A stretch of 64,000 nucleotides of DNA, from contig JBBSCB010000010.1 of the NCBI GenBank assembly GCA_038250675.1, positions 1 through 64,000 on the forward strand. Reading direction: 5' to 3'. Below are positions 40,409-48,474 of this stretch, one piece after another. Every line of letters begins with the position of its first letter. Position 1 is the first letter of the stretch. Source of the stretch: JAICUF01 sp038250675. GTDB lineage: Bacteria; Gemmatimonadota; Gemmatimonadetes; Gemmatimonadales; GWC2-71-9. Below the pieces are notes generated by a model that was given only the letters and a program-made list of their open reading frames with translations, had not been told where the DNA came from and did no database searches. A program made the translations under genes and the position numbers.

Positions 40409-42301
40409 CTACCGGTACCCCGCCGCCTGCAGCTGAAACAGCTCCGCATACAGCCCGCCGGCGGCGGCCAGCGTATCGTGGGTGCCCTGCTCGACAACTT
40501 CGCCGCCCTTGAGCACCAGAATCCGGTCCGCCATCCGCACCGTCGAGAACCGGTGGGAAATGAGCACGGCCATCTTGCCCCTGGTGAGCTCGGAGAACCG
40601 GAGAAACACCTCGTACTCGGCGCGTGCATCGAGCGCCGCCGTCGGCTCGTCCAGGATGAGCAGCTGCGCGTCCCGCATGTAGGCCCGGGCCAGCGCCACC
40701 TTCTGCCACTCCCCGCCCGACAGGTCCACCCCGTCCTCGAAGCGGCGGCCCAGCATCTGGTCGTAACCGCCCGCCACGCGGCCCACCACGCTGTCCGCCA
40801 GACTCCGCGCCGCCGCCCCCTCGATCACCGGCGCGTTCTCCCGCTCGGCGATGTTGCCCACGGCGATGTTCTCCCGCAGCACAAAGTCGTAGCGCACGAA
40901 GTCCTGAAAGATCACGCCCACGTTGCGCCGCACGCTTTCCAGGTCGTACTCCCGAAGGTCCACGCCGTCGAGGAGGATCCGGCCCTCGGTGGGATCGTAG
41001 AGCCGCACCAGGAGCTTGGCCAGCGTAGTCTTGCCGGCGCCGTTCTCGCCCACGAGCGCCAGGCGCTCCCCCGCGGCCAGCGTGAATGTCAGCCCGCGAA
41101 CCGCCCACCGCTCCGAGCCGGGATAGCGGAAGCCCACGTTCTCGAACACGAATCCGGTGGTGATCGGTGACGGGACCTGACGGGCCCCGGCCGCGCTGGT
41201 GATGCCGGGCCGGAGTGCCAGAAAGCTGAACAGGTCGTCGAGATAGAGACTCTGCTCAAAGACCTGGGCCAGCGACAGCAGCACCCGCTGGATCAGGTCC
41301 CGGCTCTGGCGGAACGACCCGGCCAGGAACGTCAGGACGCCGATAGTGAAGAGCCCGCCGCCCGGCGATCGGTAGCCGATGACCGTGAGATAGATGATGA
41401 CGCCATACGCCGCGTAGTAGCCCAGCGTGCCGATGGCCGCAAGGCCGGTGGAGACGATGCTCCGGCGGATGGCCAGGTCGCGATTGGCCTCGTAGAACTC
41501 CTGGGACAGGCGGTCATACCGCCCCACCAGGAAATCCGAGAGGCCGAACAGCTTCAGCTCCTTGGCGCTCACGTCGCTGGCGCCGATGTAGCGCAGGTAG
41601 TCCAGCAGCCGGCGCTCCGGCGTCCACGAAAAGAGCAGCGAATAGCCGAGCGCCGCGTAATGGGTCTCCCCGAGGAGCGACGGCAGCACCGCGAGCGCCA
41701 GGAGGACCAGCAGCCAGGGGACGTAGATGGCGAGCGCGCCGGCGAGTGTCACCAGCGTGATGGCATCCTGGATGGTGGCCAGCAGGAGGGTGAACAATCC
41801 GATCCGGTTGACCGTCTGCCGGCGCGCCCGCTCCAGCTTGTCGTAAATCTCGGCGTTCTCGAGCTGCTCCAGGTCGAGCGTCGCGGCGTGGCGCATGAGC
41901 TCGACGCTGGTCCGGTTGGCAAAGAGATCGCCCAGCAGACTCTCCAGCAGCGCCGAGAGCCGGCTGAGCGATTCGCCCGTGAGGGCGATGAGCAGCTCGG
42001 CGATCACGAGCCAGGCGAGATGCCGCCACGGCGGCGCGGCGCCGCTGCCGGCGTCACCGGCGGCCGCGACGACGCCGTCCACGATCAGCTTGCCGATCCA
42101 CAGCACGGCCAGCGGGACCACGGCACGCAGCACCCGCAGAATGACAATTCCGATCACGTACCATCGCCCGGTCTGCCAGACCAGCCGCAGCAGCTTGGGC
42201 AGGTGCTGCGCGGCGGCCAGCCGCTCCCGCCAGGACCGTGGGGGCGGTTGCGCCTTCCCGCGGCGGAAGCCGCCGCGTACAATCGTGGGTTGCTGGGGCA
42301 T
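40409..42301 (-). CDS. ABC transporter, fused permease and ATPase (exporter type)
   Basis: A 630-residue half-transporter. The first 350 residues contain six membrane helices of the exporter fold. The ATPase domain has Walker A GENGAGKTT, signature LSGGEWQKVALARAYMRDAQ, Walker B LLILDEPTAALD and H-loop SHRFST. It would act as a dimer to export a lipid, drug or peptide; the substrate is unknown. The N-terminus is basic and proline-rich (RGKAQPPPRSW). ATG 42301 is preferred to GTG 42307. It is divergent from the DUF421 gene. Confidence 0.93.
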   Translation of the reverse strand: MPQQPTIVRGGFRRGKAQPPPRSWRERLAAAQHLPKLLRLVWQTGRWYVIGIVILRVLRAVVPLAVLWIGKLIVDGVVAAAGDAGSGAAPPWRHLAWLVIAELLIALTGESLSRLSALLESLLGDLFANRTSVELMRHAATLDLEQLENAEIYDKLERARRQTVNRIGLFTLLLATIQDAITLVTLAGALAIYVPWLLVLLALAVLPSLLGETHYAALGYSLLFSWTPERRLLDYLRYIGASDVSAKELKLFGLSDFLVGRYDRLSQEFYEANRDLAIRRSIVSTGLAAIGTLGYYAAYGVIIYLTVIGYRSPGGGLFTIGVLTFLAGSFRQSRDLIQRVLLSLAQVFEQSLYLDDLFSFLALRPGITSAAGARQVPSPITTGFVFENVGFRYPGSERWAVRGLTFTLAAGERLALVGENGAGKTTLAKLLVRLYDPTEGRILLDGVDLREYDLESVRRNVGVIFQDFVRYDFVLRENIAVGNIAERENAPVIEGAAARSLADSVVGRVAGGYDQMLGRRFEDGVDLSGGEWQKVALARAYMRDAQLLILDEPTAALDARAEYEVFLRFSELTRGKMAVLISHRFSTVRMADRILVLKGGEVVEQGTHDTLAAAGGLYAELFQLQAAGYR

Positions 42302-42342
42302 GCTCACGACCTGAAGCTAATCGACCGGGAAAGAGGCCTCGA

Positions 42343-42960
42343 ATGCACGGCGTGTACCTCTCCGACCTGTTCCACAACCTGCTGCACCTGGGCACCCCCG
42401 ACAGTGCGGCGTTTCCCGTCTCGGTGATCGAAAAGATCATCCGGCCGATCGTCATCTATGCGCTGCTGGTCACCGCGCTGCGGCTCTGGGGCAAGCGGAT
42501 GCTGGCGCAGCTCAACCCGTTCGACCTCGTGGTCCTGCTGACTCTGGCCAACACGGTGCAGAATGCCATCATCGGCAACGACACCTCGCTGGCCGGCGGC
42601 ATCGTGGGCGCGGCCACGCTGCTGGCCGTCAATCACCTGGCCGTCCGCCTCTTCTACCGCGGCCCCACCCGCGACGCCGCAGTGGAGAGCGGCGGCGCGA
42701 TCTGCCTGATCAACCACGGGCAGCCAGTCGAGGCGGTCATGACGCAGCTCAGGATCAACATGGGGGAACTCACAGCCAAGGCGCATGAGCGCGGCTTCGA
42801 GTCACTCGGAGAAATCGAGGAAGCCACGCTGTACCCCAACGGCACGCTGTCGTTCGTGCCGCGGCACGCGGCCACCGCCGAACGGCGCCACGAGGAGGTG
42901 ATGCGGCAACTCGGCGGGCTGCAGCGCGAGGTGGCGGCGCTCGCTAGGTTACAGGGATGA
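42343..42960 (+). CDS. DUF421 family membrane protein (YetF-like)
   Basis: A 205-residue protein. Three helices lie in the first 110 residues, then a cytosolic beta domain with the DUF421 landmarks GGAICLINHGQPVEA, MTQLRINMGELTAKAHERG and GEIEEATLYPNGTLSFV. The family is widespread and uncharacterised. The ATG at 42343 follows the purine-rich GAAAGAGG site. Its stop overlaps the ATG of the SDR gene. Confidence 0.9.
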   Translation: MHGVYLSDLFHNLLHLGTPDSAAFPVSVIEKIIRPIVIYALLVTALRLWGKRMLAQLNPFDLVVLLTLANTVQNAIIGNDTSLAGGIVGAATLLAVNHLAVRLFYRGPTRDAAVESGGAICLINHGQPVEAVMTQLRINMGELTAKAHERGFESLGEIEEATLYPNGTLSFVPRHAATAERRHEEVMRQLGGLQREVAALARLQG

Positions 42961-43652
42961 GCCACCGAACTGCGTTCGTCACCGGCGCCACCGAGGGGAT
43001 CGGCCGCGCCATCGCCTTTGCGCTCGGTCGGGCCGGCTGGCAGGTCGGTGTCTGTGCGCGGACACCGGCCAGCGTCGACGCCCTGGTCGCCGCGCTCGCC
43101 GCCGAGGGGATCCGCGCCGCCGGCCATCCGGCGGACGTGGGCGACGAGCACCAGGTTCCGGCCGCAGTGCGGCACATCGAAGCCGCGCTCGGCCCGGTGG
43201 ACACGCTGGTCAACAACGCCGGCATGGCCGTCGTCAAGCCGTTCGCCGACTTCTCGCTCGAGGAGTGGGACGCCACCATGCGCACCAACGTGCGGAGTCT
43301 GTTCCTGGTGACGCGCGAGGTCCTGCCCGGCATGCGCGAGCGGAAGGCCGGCACCATTGTCAACATCGCCAGTCTCGCGGCCCGAAACGGGACCGCGGAT
43401 CTGGTGGCGTACTCGGCGTCGAAGCACGCGGTGCTGGGCTTCAGCCGGTCGCTCATGATGGAGGTGCGGAAGGACGGGGTCCGGGTCATCGCCATCTGCC
43501 CCGGGTCGGTGGATACCAGGATGATCCGTGAGCACAGTAACCCGTCCCGCATCCTCCAGCCCGATGACGTGGCCCAGGCGGTGCTCACCGCGGTTACCCT
43601 GCCGCCGCGCGCCCTCCTGAGCGAGCTGGATCTGCGTCCCACCAACCCGTGA
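42957..43652 (+). CDS. Short-chain dehydrogenase/reductase (FabG-like)
   Basis: A 231-residue SDR. The cofactor motif is TGATEGIGRA, the NNAG motif is present, and the catalytic Ser-Tyr-Lys set appears in IASLAARNG and YSASKHA. These enzymes interconvert alcohols and ketones with NAD(P)H. The substrate cannot be read from the sequence. It overlaps the DUF421 gene by four bases (ATGA) and the ferredoxin gene by four bases (GTGA). Confidence 0.91.
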   Translation: MSHRTAFVTGATEGIGRAIAFALGRAGWQVGVCARTPASVDALVAALAAEGIRAAGHPADVGDEHQVPAAVRHIEAALGPVDTLVNNAGMAVVKPFADFSLEEWDATMRTNVRSLFLVTREVLPGMRERKAGTIVNIASLAARNGTADLVAYSASKHAVLGFSRSLMMEVRKDGVRVIAICPGSVDTRMIREHSNPSRILQPDDVAQAVLTAVTLPPRALLSELDLRPTNP

Positions 43653-43867
43653 GTCCCGCCACCATCCTGGTCTCGGGCTGCATCTGTCGCCGGATGCCGT
43701 TCGAGCGCCTGCTGCCGCTGGCGCGGGAGCACGGCTGGGACGTGACCGCCCTCGGTCGGGAAACCGGCTGCGGCGAGCAGTGCGGCCTCTGCAGACCGTA
43801 CCTCCGCCGCATGCTGCGCACCGGCGAGACCGGCTTTTCCGAGCTGCTGCCCGCGGAGGCGGATTGA
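43649..43867 (+). CDS. BFD-like [2Fe-2S] ferredoxin
   Basis: A 72-residue protein. Cysteines CIC near the N-terminus and TGCGEQCGLC in the middle follow the Fer2_BFD pattern of bacterioferritin-associated ferredoxins and iron-sulfur binding domains of nitrite reductase-like proteins. It would hold a [2Fe-2S] cluster and transfer electrons. It is encoded between an SDR and a histidine kinase with overlapping ends (GTGA and TTGA), which suggests shared expression and perhaps a redox input to the kinase. Confidence 0.83.
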   Translation: MSPATILVSGCICRRMPFERLLPLAREHGWDVTALGRETGCGEQCGLCRPYLRRMLRTGETGFSELLPAEAD

Positions 43868-45423
43868 CCACCCAGTCGGCCAAGCGGCCCAGTCTCCGCC
43901 TCCGGCTGCACGCGCCCAAGGCGATTTCGGCGCTGGCGCTTGTCATCGCCTGGTTCGGCATCTATTTCGCCTATCGCGACCGCTGGACCGGTGCGCTGCT
44001 GGCGCTCATTGCCAGCGTGCTTGCGTTCGTGGCGCTCCGCCGCGGCGAATCGCTCGCCGCCCAGCACAGTGAAACCCTGCGCCGCGCCCTCGAGGCGTCG
44101 GCCGCCCGCAACCGCGAGCTGGAGCGCCTCCGCCATCTGGCGGCCACGCTGCTGAGCGGCCGTGACGTCGTCGAGCTCCAGCAGGAAGTGGCGCGCGCCG
44201 CCGCCGATCTGCTGGAGGCCGAGAGCGGCGGCGTCGCCATGGTGGCGGAGGAAGGCAGGTTCATGAAAGTGGTGGCCGCCACCGGCCCGCTGACCGAGTC
44301 GCTCGGCCTCCTGCTTCCGATGGACGGCTCGCTGCTGGGGTGGGTGGTGGCCCATGACAAGCCGCTGGTTTCCGCGGACATGGATGCCGACGCCCGCAAT
44401 TTCCAGCTCCCGGCCGCCGCGATCGAGCTCCGCACGACCGCCATCGCGCCGCTCCGGTCGGCCGGCATCGTGGTCGGGGCCGTCGCGGTTTACAACCGGC
44501 ACGACGGCCGGCCCTTCAGCGAGCACGATCTCCAACTGCTCCAGATCCTGGGCGACCAGGTCGTGGTGGGCCTGGACCGCGCCATGGTGCTCGACGAGAG
44601 CCGGCGCAATGAGCGCGCACTGGCCGCCAAGAACGTCGAGCTGGAGCGGGCCACCCGCCTCAAGAGCGAGTTCCTGGCCAACATGTCGCACGAGCTCCGG
44701 ACGCCGCTCAATGCCATCATCGGCTTCTCGGACCTGCTGCTGACCGGCGACGTCGGCGCGCTCAGCGAGATCCACCGCGACTTCCTCGAGTCGGTGCTGC
44801 GCAACGGCCGCCACCTGCTGGCGCTGATCAACAACGTGCTCGACCTGTCCAAGATCGAGGCGGGCCAGATGACGCTCTCGCTCTCGCTGACCGACCTCCG
44901 CGAGACGATCCTGGGCGCCGTGGCCGACACGGCCAGTCTGCGGGCGGCCAAGCGCCAGCCTTGCACGGTCCACCTGGATGAGAGCGAGCCGCTCGTGGTA
45001 CTGGCCGACGCGTTCCGGATCCGCCAGGTCCTGTTCAATCTCCTCGCCAACGCGTCCAAGTTCACGCCGGACGGCGGCACGATCTCGCTAACCGGGGTGC
45101 GCAGCCGGACGCCGCTGCCGGTGCCGTCCGATCGCTCGGGCGAGGGGCCCCGCCTGGTCTCGCGCGACGCAGTCTGGATCTCGGTGGTGGACACCGGCAT
45201 CGGCATCAAGGCCGAGGACATGTCCAAACTGTTCAACGAGTTCAGCCAGGTGGACAGCGCCTTCAACCGGCAGCAGCAGGGCACCGGCCTGGGCCTGGCG
45301 CTCTGCAAGAACTTCGTGGAGATGCACGGCGGCACGATCGGCGCCGAATCGGTGGTGGGCGCCGGCAGCAGCTTCTGGTTCATCCTGCCGGTGGACGGGC
45401 CCATCCGGCGGAGTCTGGGCTGA
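43864..45423 (+). CDS. GAF-domain sensor histidine kinase
   Basis: A 519-residue kinase. Two membrane helices (about residues 20-37 and 42-60) are followed by a coiled coil, a GAF domain (about 95-245), a HisKA domain with the phosphoacceptor His276 in MSHELRTPLN, and an ATPase domain with NLLANASKFT, DTGIGI and GTGLGLALCKNF. The GAF fold suggests ligand, heme or redox sensing. It starts at TTG 43864, inside the stop of the ferredoxin gene. No response regulator gene is adjacent, so its partner is elsewhere. Confidence 0.93.
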   Translation: MTTQSAKRPSLRLRLHAPKAISALALVIAWFGIYFAYRDRWTGALLALIASVLAFVALRRGESLAAQHSETLRRALEASAARNRELERLRHLAATLLSGRDVVELQQEVARAAADLLEAESGGVAMVAEEGRFMKVVAATGPLTESLGLLLPMDGSLLGWVVAHDKPLVSADMDADARNFQLPAAAIELRTTAIAPLRSAGIVVGAVAVYNRHDGRPFSEHDLQLLQILGDQVVVGLDRAMVLDESRRNERALAAKNVELERATRLKSEFLANMSHELRTPLNAIIGFSDLLLTGDVGALSEIHRDFLESVLRNGRHLLALINNVLDLSKIEAGQMTLSLSLTDLRETILGAVADTASLRAAKRQPCTVHLDESEPLVVLADAFRIRQVLFNLLANASKFTPDGGTISLTGVRSRTPLPVPSDRSGEGPRLVSRDAVWISVVDTGIGIKAEDMSKLFNEFSQVDSAFNRQQQGTGLGLALCKNFVEMHGGTIGAESVVGAGSSFWFILPVDGPIRRSLG

Positions 45424-45470
45424 CCGACGCCCCCGCTGGCGGCGGCCCGCCGGCCCATGTACGTTGCGCC

Positions 45471-45860
45471 ATGGCATTTGCCACGCTCCCGCGCGGACGG
45501 TGGGGCCACCAGGTCCACCGACTGACCGCCGCTATCGCGGTGGTGCTGCAGGTCATGCTGCTGTTCGCGCCCCTGTCGGAGATCCGGGACGCGAGGGCGG
45601 CGAGCGCGGCTCGGGCGGAGTTGACGCACCGGATCGGCGGCAGCGTCGACGGCGGTTCGCGTTCGACAGCCCCGATCCATGACGAGTCCACCTGCCCCGC
45701 CTGCATTGCCCGCTCACTCCACGCACGCCTCGAATCGCTGACGCCGCTGCCGGTGCTGGCCGTCGAAGAGCGCACGCCGCCGGCGGTCGCGTCGGTCGTG
45801 CGGGCGCATGCCGATCCCCCCACCTTCCAGCTCTCCCGCGCCCCTCCTGTCGCAAGCTGA
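45471..45860 (+). CDS. Small exported CPxC protein upstream of the metal-efflux operon
   Basis: A 129-residue protein with one N-terminal helix (TAAIAVVLQVMLLFAP) and a mature part with the sequence HDESTCPACIARSLHARLE. A CxxC motif near a histidine, placed before a CzcCBA-type operon, is reminiscent of DUF2946-type small proteins that accompany heavy-metal efflux genes. I infer metal binding or delivery, without a firm family assignment. The gap to the outer-membrane factor gene is 63 bases. Confidence 0.6.
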   Translation: MAFATLPRGRWGHQVHRLTAAIAVVLQVMLLFAPLSEIRDARAASAARAELTHRIGGSVDGGSRSTAPIHDESTCPACIARSLHARLESLTPLPVLAVEERTPPAVASVVRAHADPPTFQLSRAPPVAS

Positions 45861-45923
45861 CGTTCCGGCTTGACGAGGCGGGCCCATTCCGGGCCTGCCC
45901 CGCATCATTACGACAGGACAGGC

Positions 45924-47333
45924 ATGCGACATTTCCTATGCGCCTGCGCGCTGGCTGCGTCAGCTGCGCCGGTGTACGCTCAGCAGCCGGAGTCCCCCCG
46001 GCCGGTGCCCATCGCCGTGCCGTCGGCCGACTCGCTCGCGGCCGCGCCGCGCCCCGAGTGCACCGCCCCGCCTGACACCGCGCCGCCCGGCTGGACGGCG
46101 CGGCGCGGACAGCGGGCCACCCGGCCCGACTCGCTTTGCCTCACCCGCGGCCAAGCCATCGCACAGGCGCTGCGCTACAACCCGCAGCTCGACGTCTCGG
46201 CGGCGCTCACCGAACAGGCGCGCGCCCGGAAGGTCGAGGGCACCGCGATCCCCGATCCCGACTTTGGCGTCTCGTTCGAGCAGGCGCGCGGGGTTTTTGG
46301 CGGCGGCGATCCCACAGCCCGGGCGGTGGGCGCAAGTCTGAGCCTTCCGTTCCCCGACAAGTTCCGGCTCCGCGGCAGGATCGGCAGCGCCGACGTCCAC
46401 GCCGCGGAGTCTGACGCGGTGCTGACCCGCCAGCTCCTCGCCTCCCAGACCTCGCAGACGTACGACTCGCTGCTTTCGGCGCTGCGGCGGGAGCACGATC
46501 TGCACGAGGCGCTCGGACTGGCCCAGGATTTTGCCCGCAAGACCGAGGCGCGCTTCAATGCCGGCAGCGTGCCCAAGCTCGACGTGGTGCGCGCCCGCCT
46601 GGACATCGCCCAATCGGAAAACGCGCTGATCGCCAATGAGCGGGACATCGCCAATGCGCGTGCCGCGCTCAACCGTCTCATCGGGCGGCCGCTCGGCGCG
46701 CCGGTGGCCGCGGCTGATTCGCTGTCGGTGCCACCGCCGCTGCCCGATCTGGCGCTCATCGAGCCGGCCGCACTGGGCGCCCGGCCCGAGCTGGCGAGTC
46801 TTGCCGCCCAGCAGGCCGGGGCCCACGCCGCGGTGTCGCTGGCGCGGGAATACTGGCTGCCGGACATCGTGTTCGGCATCAGCCGGGACTATGCGGCCCC
46901 GGGGCCCGGCATCATCACCACCGGCATCGCCCTGCCGCTGCCGATCTTCTTCTGGCAGCACTCGAATGGCGAGATCCGCGAGGCTCGCTATCGCGAGCGC
47001 GAGCTCGCCGCGACGCTGGTGGACCTGCGTGCGCAGGTGGGCCAGGACGTGCGCGCCGCCTACGCCACCGCCGCCGCCGCGCTGCGGCAGGCGCTCTACA
47101 TCCGCGACCAGCTGCTGCCCACCGCGCGCGAGGCCTATCGCATCGCATCGGTGAGCTATGGCCTGGGCGGATCGTCGGCACTCGAAGTGCTGGACGCCCG
47201 CCGCTCGCTCCTCGACGCCGAAAGCCAGTATACCGACGCGCTCGCGGCCGCCAACAGCGCCCGCGCCGACCTGGAGCGGGCGACTGCCGTGCCGCTCGCG
47301 ACGCTCGCCACCGGAGACTCCCATGCCCGCTAG
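45924..47333 (+). CDS. CzcC/CusC-like outer-membrane efflux protein
   Basis: A 469-residue TolC-family channel. The signal peptide is MRHFLCACALAASAAPVYAQ. Two long helical repeats, each with LTRGQAIAQALRYNPQL or EVLDARRSLLDAES type patterns, form the periplasmic tunnel. It links to the adaptor and RND pump encoded after it. The stop overlaps the adaptor gene by 11 bases. A small cysteine-containing N-terminal linker (ECTAPPD) precedes the barrel region. Confidence 0.91.
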   Translation: MRHFLCACALAASAAPVYAQQPESPRPVPIAVPSADSLAAAPRPECTAPPDTAPPGWTARRGQRATRPDSLCLTRGQAIAQALRYNPQLDVSAALTEQARARKVEGTAIPDPDFGVSFEQARGVFGGGDPTARAVGASLSLPFPDKFRLRGRIGSADVHAAESDAVLTRQLLASQTSQTYDSLLSALRREHDLHEALGLAQDFARKTEARFNAGSVPKLDVVRARLDIAQSENALIANERDIANARAALNRLIGRPLGAPVAAADSLSVPPPLPDLALIEPAALGARPELASLAAQQAGAHAAVSLAREYWLPDIVFGISRDYAAPGPGIITTGIALPLPIFFWQHSNGEIREARYRERELAATLVDLRAQVGQDVRAAYATAAAALRQALYIRDQLLPTAREAYRIASVSYGLGGSSALEVLDARRSLLDAESQYTDALAAANSARADLERATAVPLATLATGDSHAR

Positions 47334-48474
47334 GATTTCCCTTCGCCCGATCGTCGTCGCCGCCGGCACCGGTCTGTTCCTCGCGGCCTGCGGCAAGCGC
47401 GACCGTCCCGCCGAGTCCATCGCTGCCGCCACGACCGGCGACACCGTGGCGCTCGACAGTACACAGCGCGGCCAGATCCGGACCGCGACGGTCGACAGCA
47501 GTCAGTATCGTCCGGTGGTCATCACCACCGGCACCGTCGCGTTCAACGGCGACCGCTCGACCCAGGTGCTCGCGCCGATCTCGGGGCCGGTCTCCCGCAT
47601 CCTGGTCTCGCCCGGCGCGCTGGTCTCGCGGGGCCAGGCGCTCGCCACCGTCGCCTCGCCGGACTTTGCCACCGCCGTGGCCGACTATCGCAAGGCGGAA
47701 TCGGCCGCGCGGAACGCGGAGCGGATCGCCAAGCTCGACGAGCAGCTGTTTGCCAATGACGCGCTGGCGCGGAGCGAGCTGGACCAGGCGCACACCGACC
47801 TGGCCGCCGCCGCCGCCGACCGCGATGCCGCCGTGTCGCAGCTCCGCTCCCTGGGTGTGGGCGAAAACGCCATCACAGCCATTCGCGAGGGCCGGAGCGT
47901 GGCCGGCGCGGAAGCGGCGATCCGCGCACCGATTGGCGGCACCGTGGTCGAGAAGCTGATCACGCCGGGGCAGTTGCTCCAGGCGGGCAGCACGGAGGCG
48001 TTCACCATCGCCGATCTCTCGAGCGTGTGGGTCATGGCCAACGTCTTCGAGGGTGACGTGGCGGTGGTGCGGCACGGCGAGAAGGCGTGGATCACCACCG
48101 GCGGCTCACCGGATACGCTGCCGGGCACGGTGGACTACGTGGCCGCACTGGTTGATCCGGCCACCAGGGCCACGATGGTGCGGATCGTGGTCCCTAACCG
48201 TGGTGGCCTCCTCCGCCGCGACATGCTGGTGAACGTCGAGATCCATGCCATGCGCCCTCGCTCCGGCATCCTCGTGCCGGTGGCGGCAGTCCTCCGGGAC
48301 GAGGACAACCTGCCGTACGTCTACGTCGCCAACGGCACCCGCGGCTACGATCGCCGCCGCATCGGACTCGGTGCGCGCGTCGGGGATCGCTACGAAGTAC
48401 GCTCCGGGCTCAAGGCCGGCGAGTCGGTGGTGACCCAGGGCGCACTGTTCCTCGCGGGCTCGGGGGCGTCATGA
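47323..48474 (+). CDS. RND efflux periplasmic adaptor lipoprotein (CzcB/CusB-like)
   Basis: A 383-residue membrane-fusion protein. The lipobox LAAC (Cys24) anchors it. The biotinyl-lipoyl-like hairpin (VLAPISGPVSRILVSPGALV and IGGTVVEKLITPGQLLQAG) flanks the alpha-hairpin, followed by a beta-barrel with SSVWVMANVFEGDVAVV and a C-terminal domain. No CusB-type methionine motif or His-rich CzcB N-terminus is evident. It overlaps both neighbours, so all three subunits are co-translated. Confidence 0.92.
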   Translation: MPARISLRPIVVAAGTGLFLAACGKRDRPAESIAAATTGDTVALDSTQRGQIRTATVDSSQYRPVVITTGTVAFNGDRSTQVLAPISGPVSRILVSPGALVSRGQALATVASPDFATAVADYRKAESAARNAERIAKLDEQLFANDALARSELDQAHTDLAAAAADRDAAVSQLRSLGVGENAITAIREGRSVAGAEAAIRAPIGGTVVEKLITPGQLLQAGSTEAFTIADLSSVWVMANVFEGDVAVVRHGEKAWITTGGSPDTLPGTVDYVAALVDPATRATMVRIVVPNRGGLLRRDMLVNVEIHAMRPRSGILVPVAAVLRDEDNLPYVYVANGTRGYDRRRIGLGARVGDRYEVRSGLKAGESVVTQGALFLAGSGAS

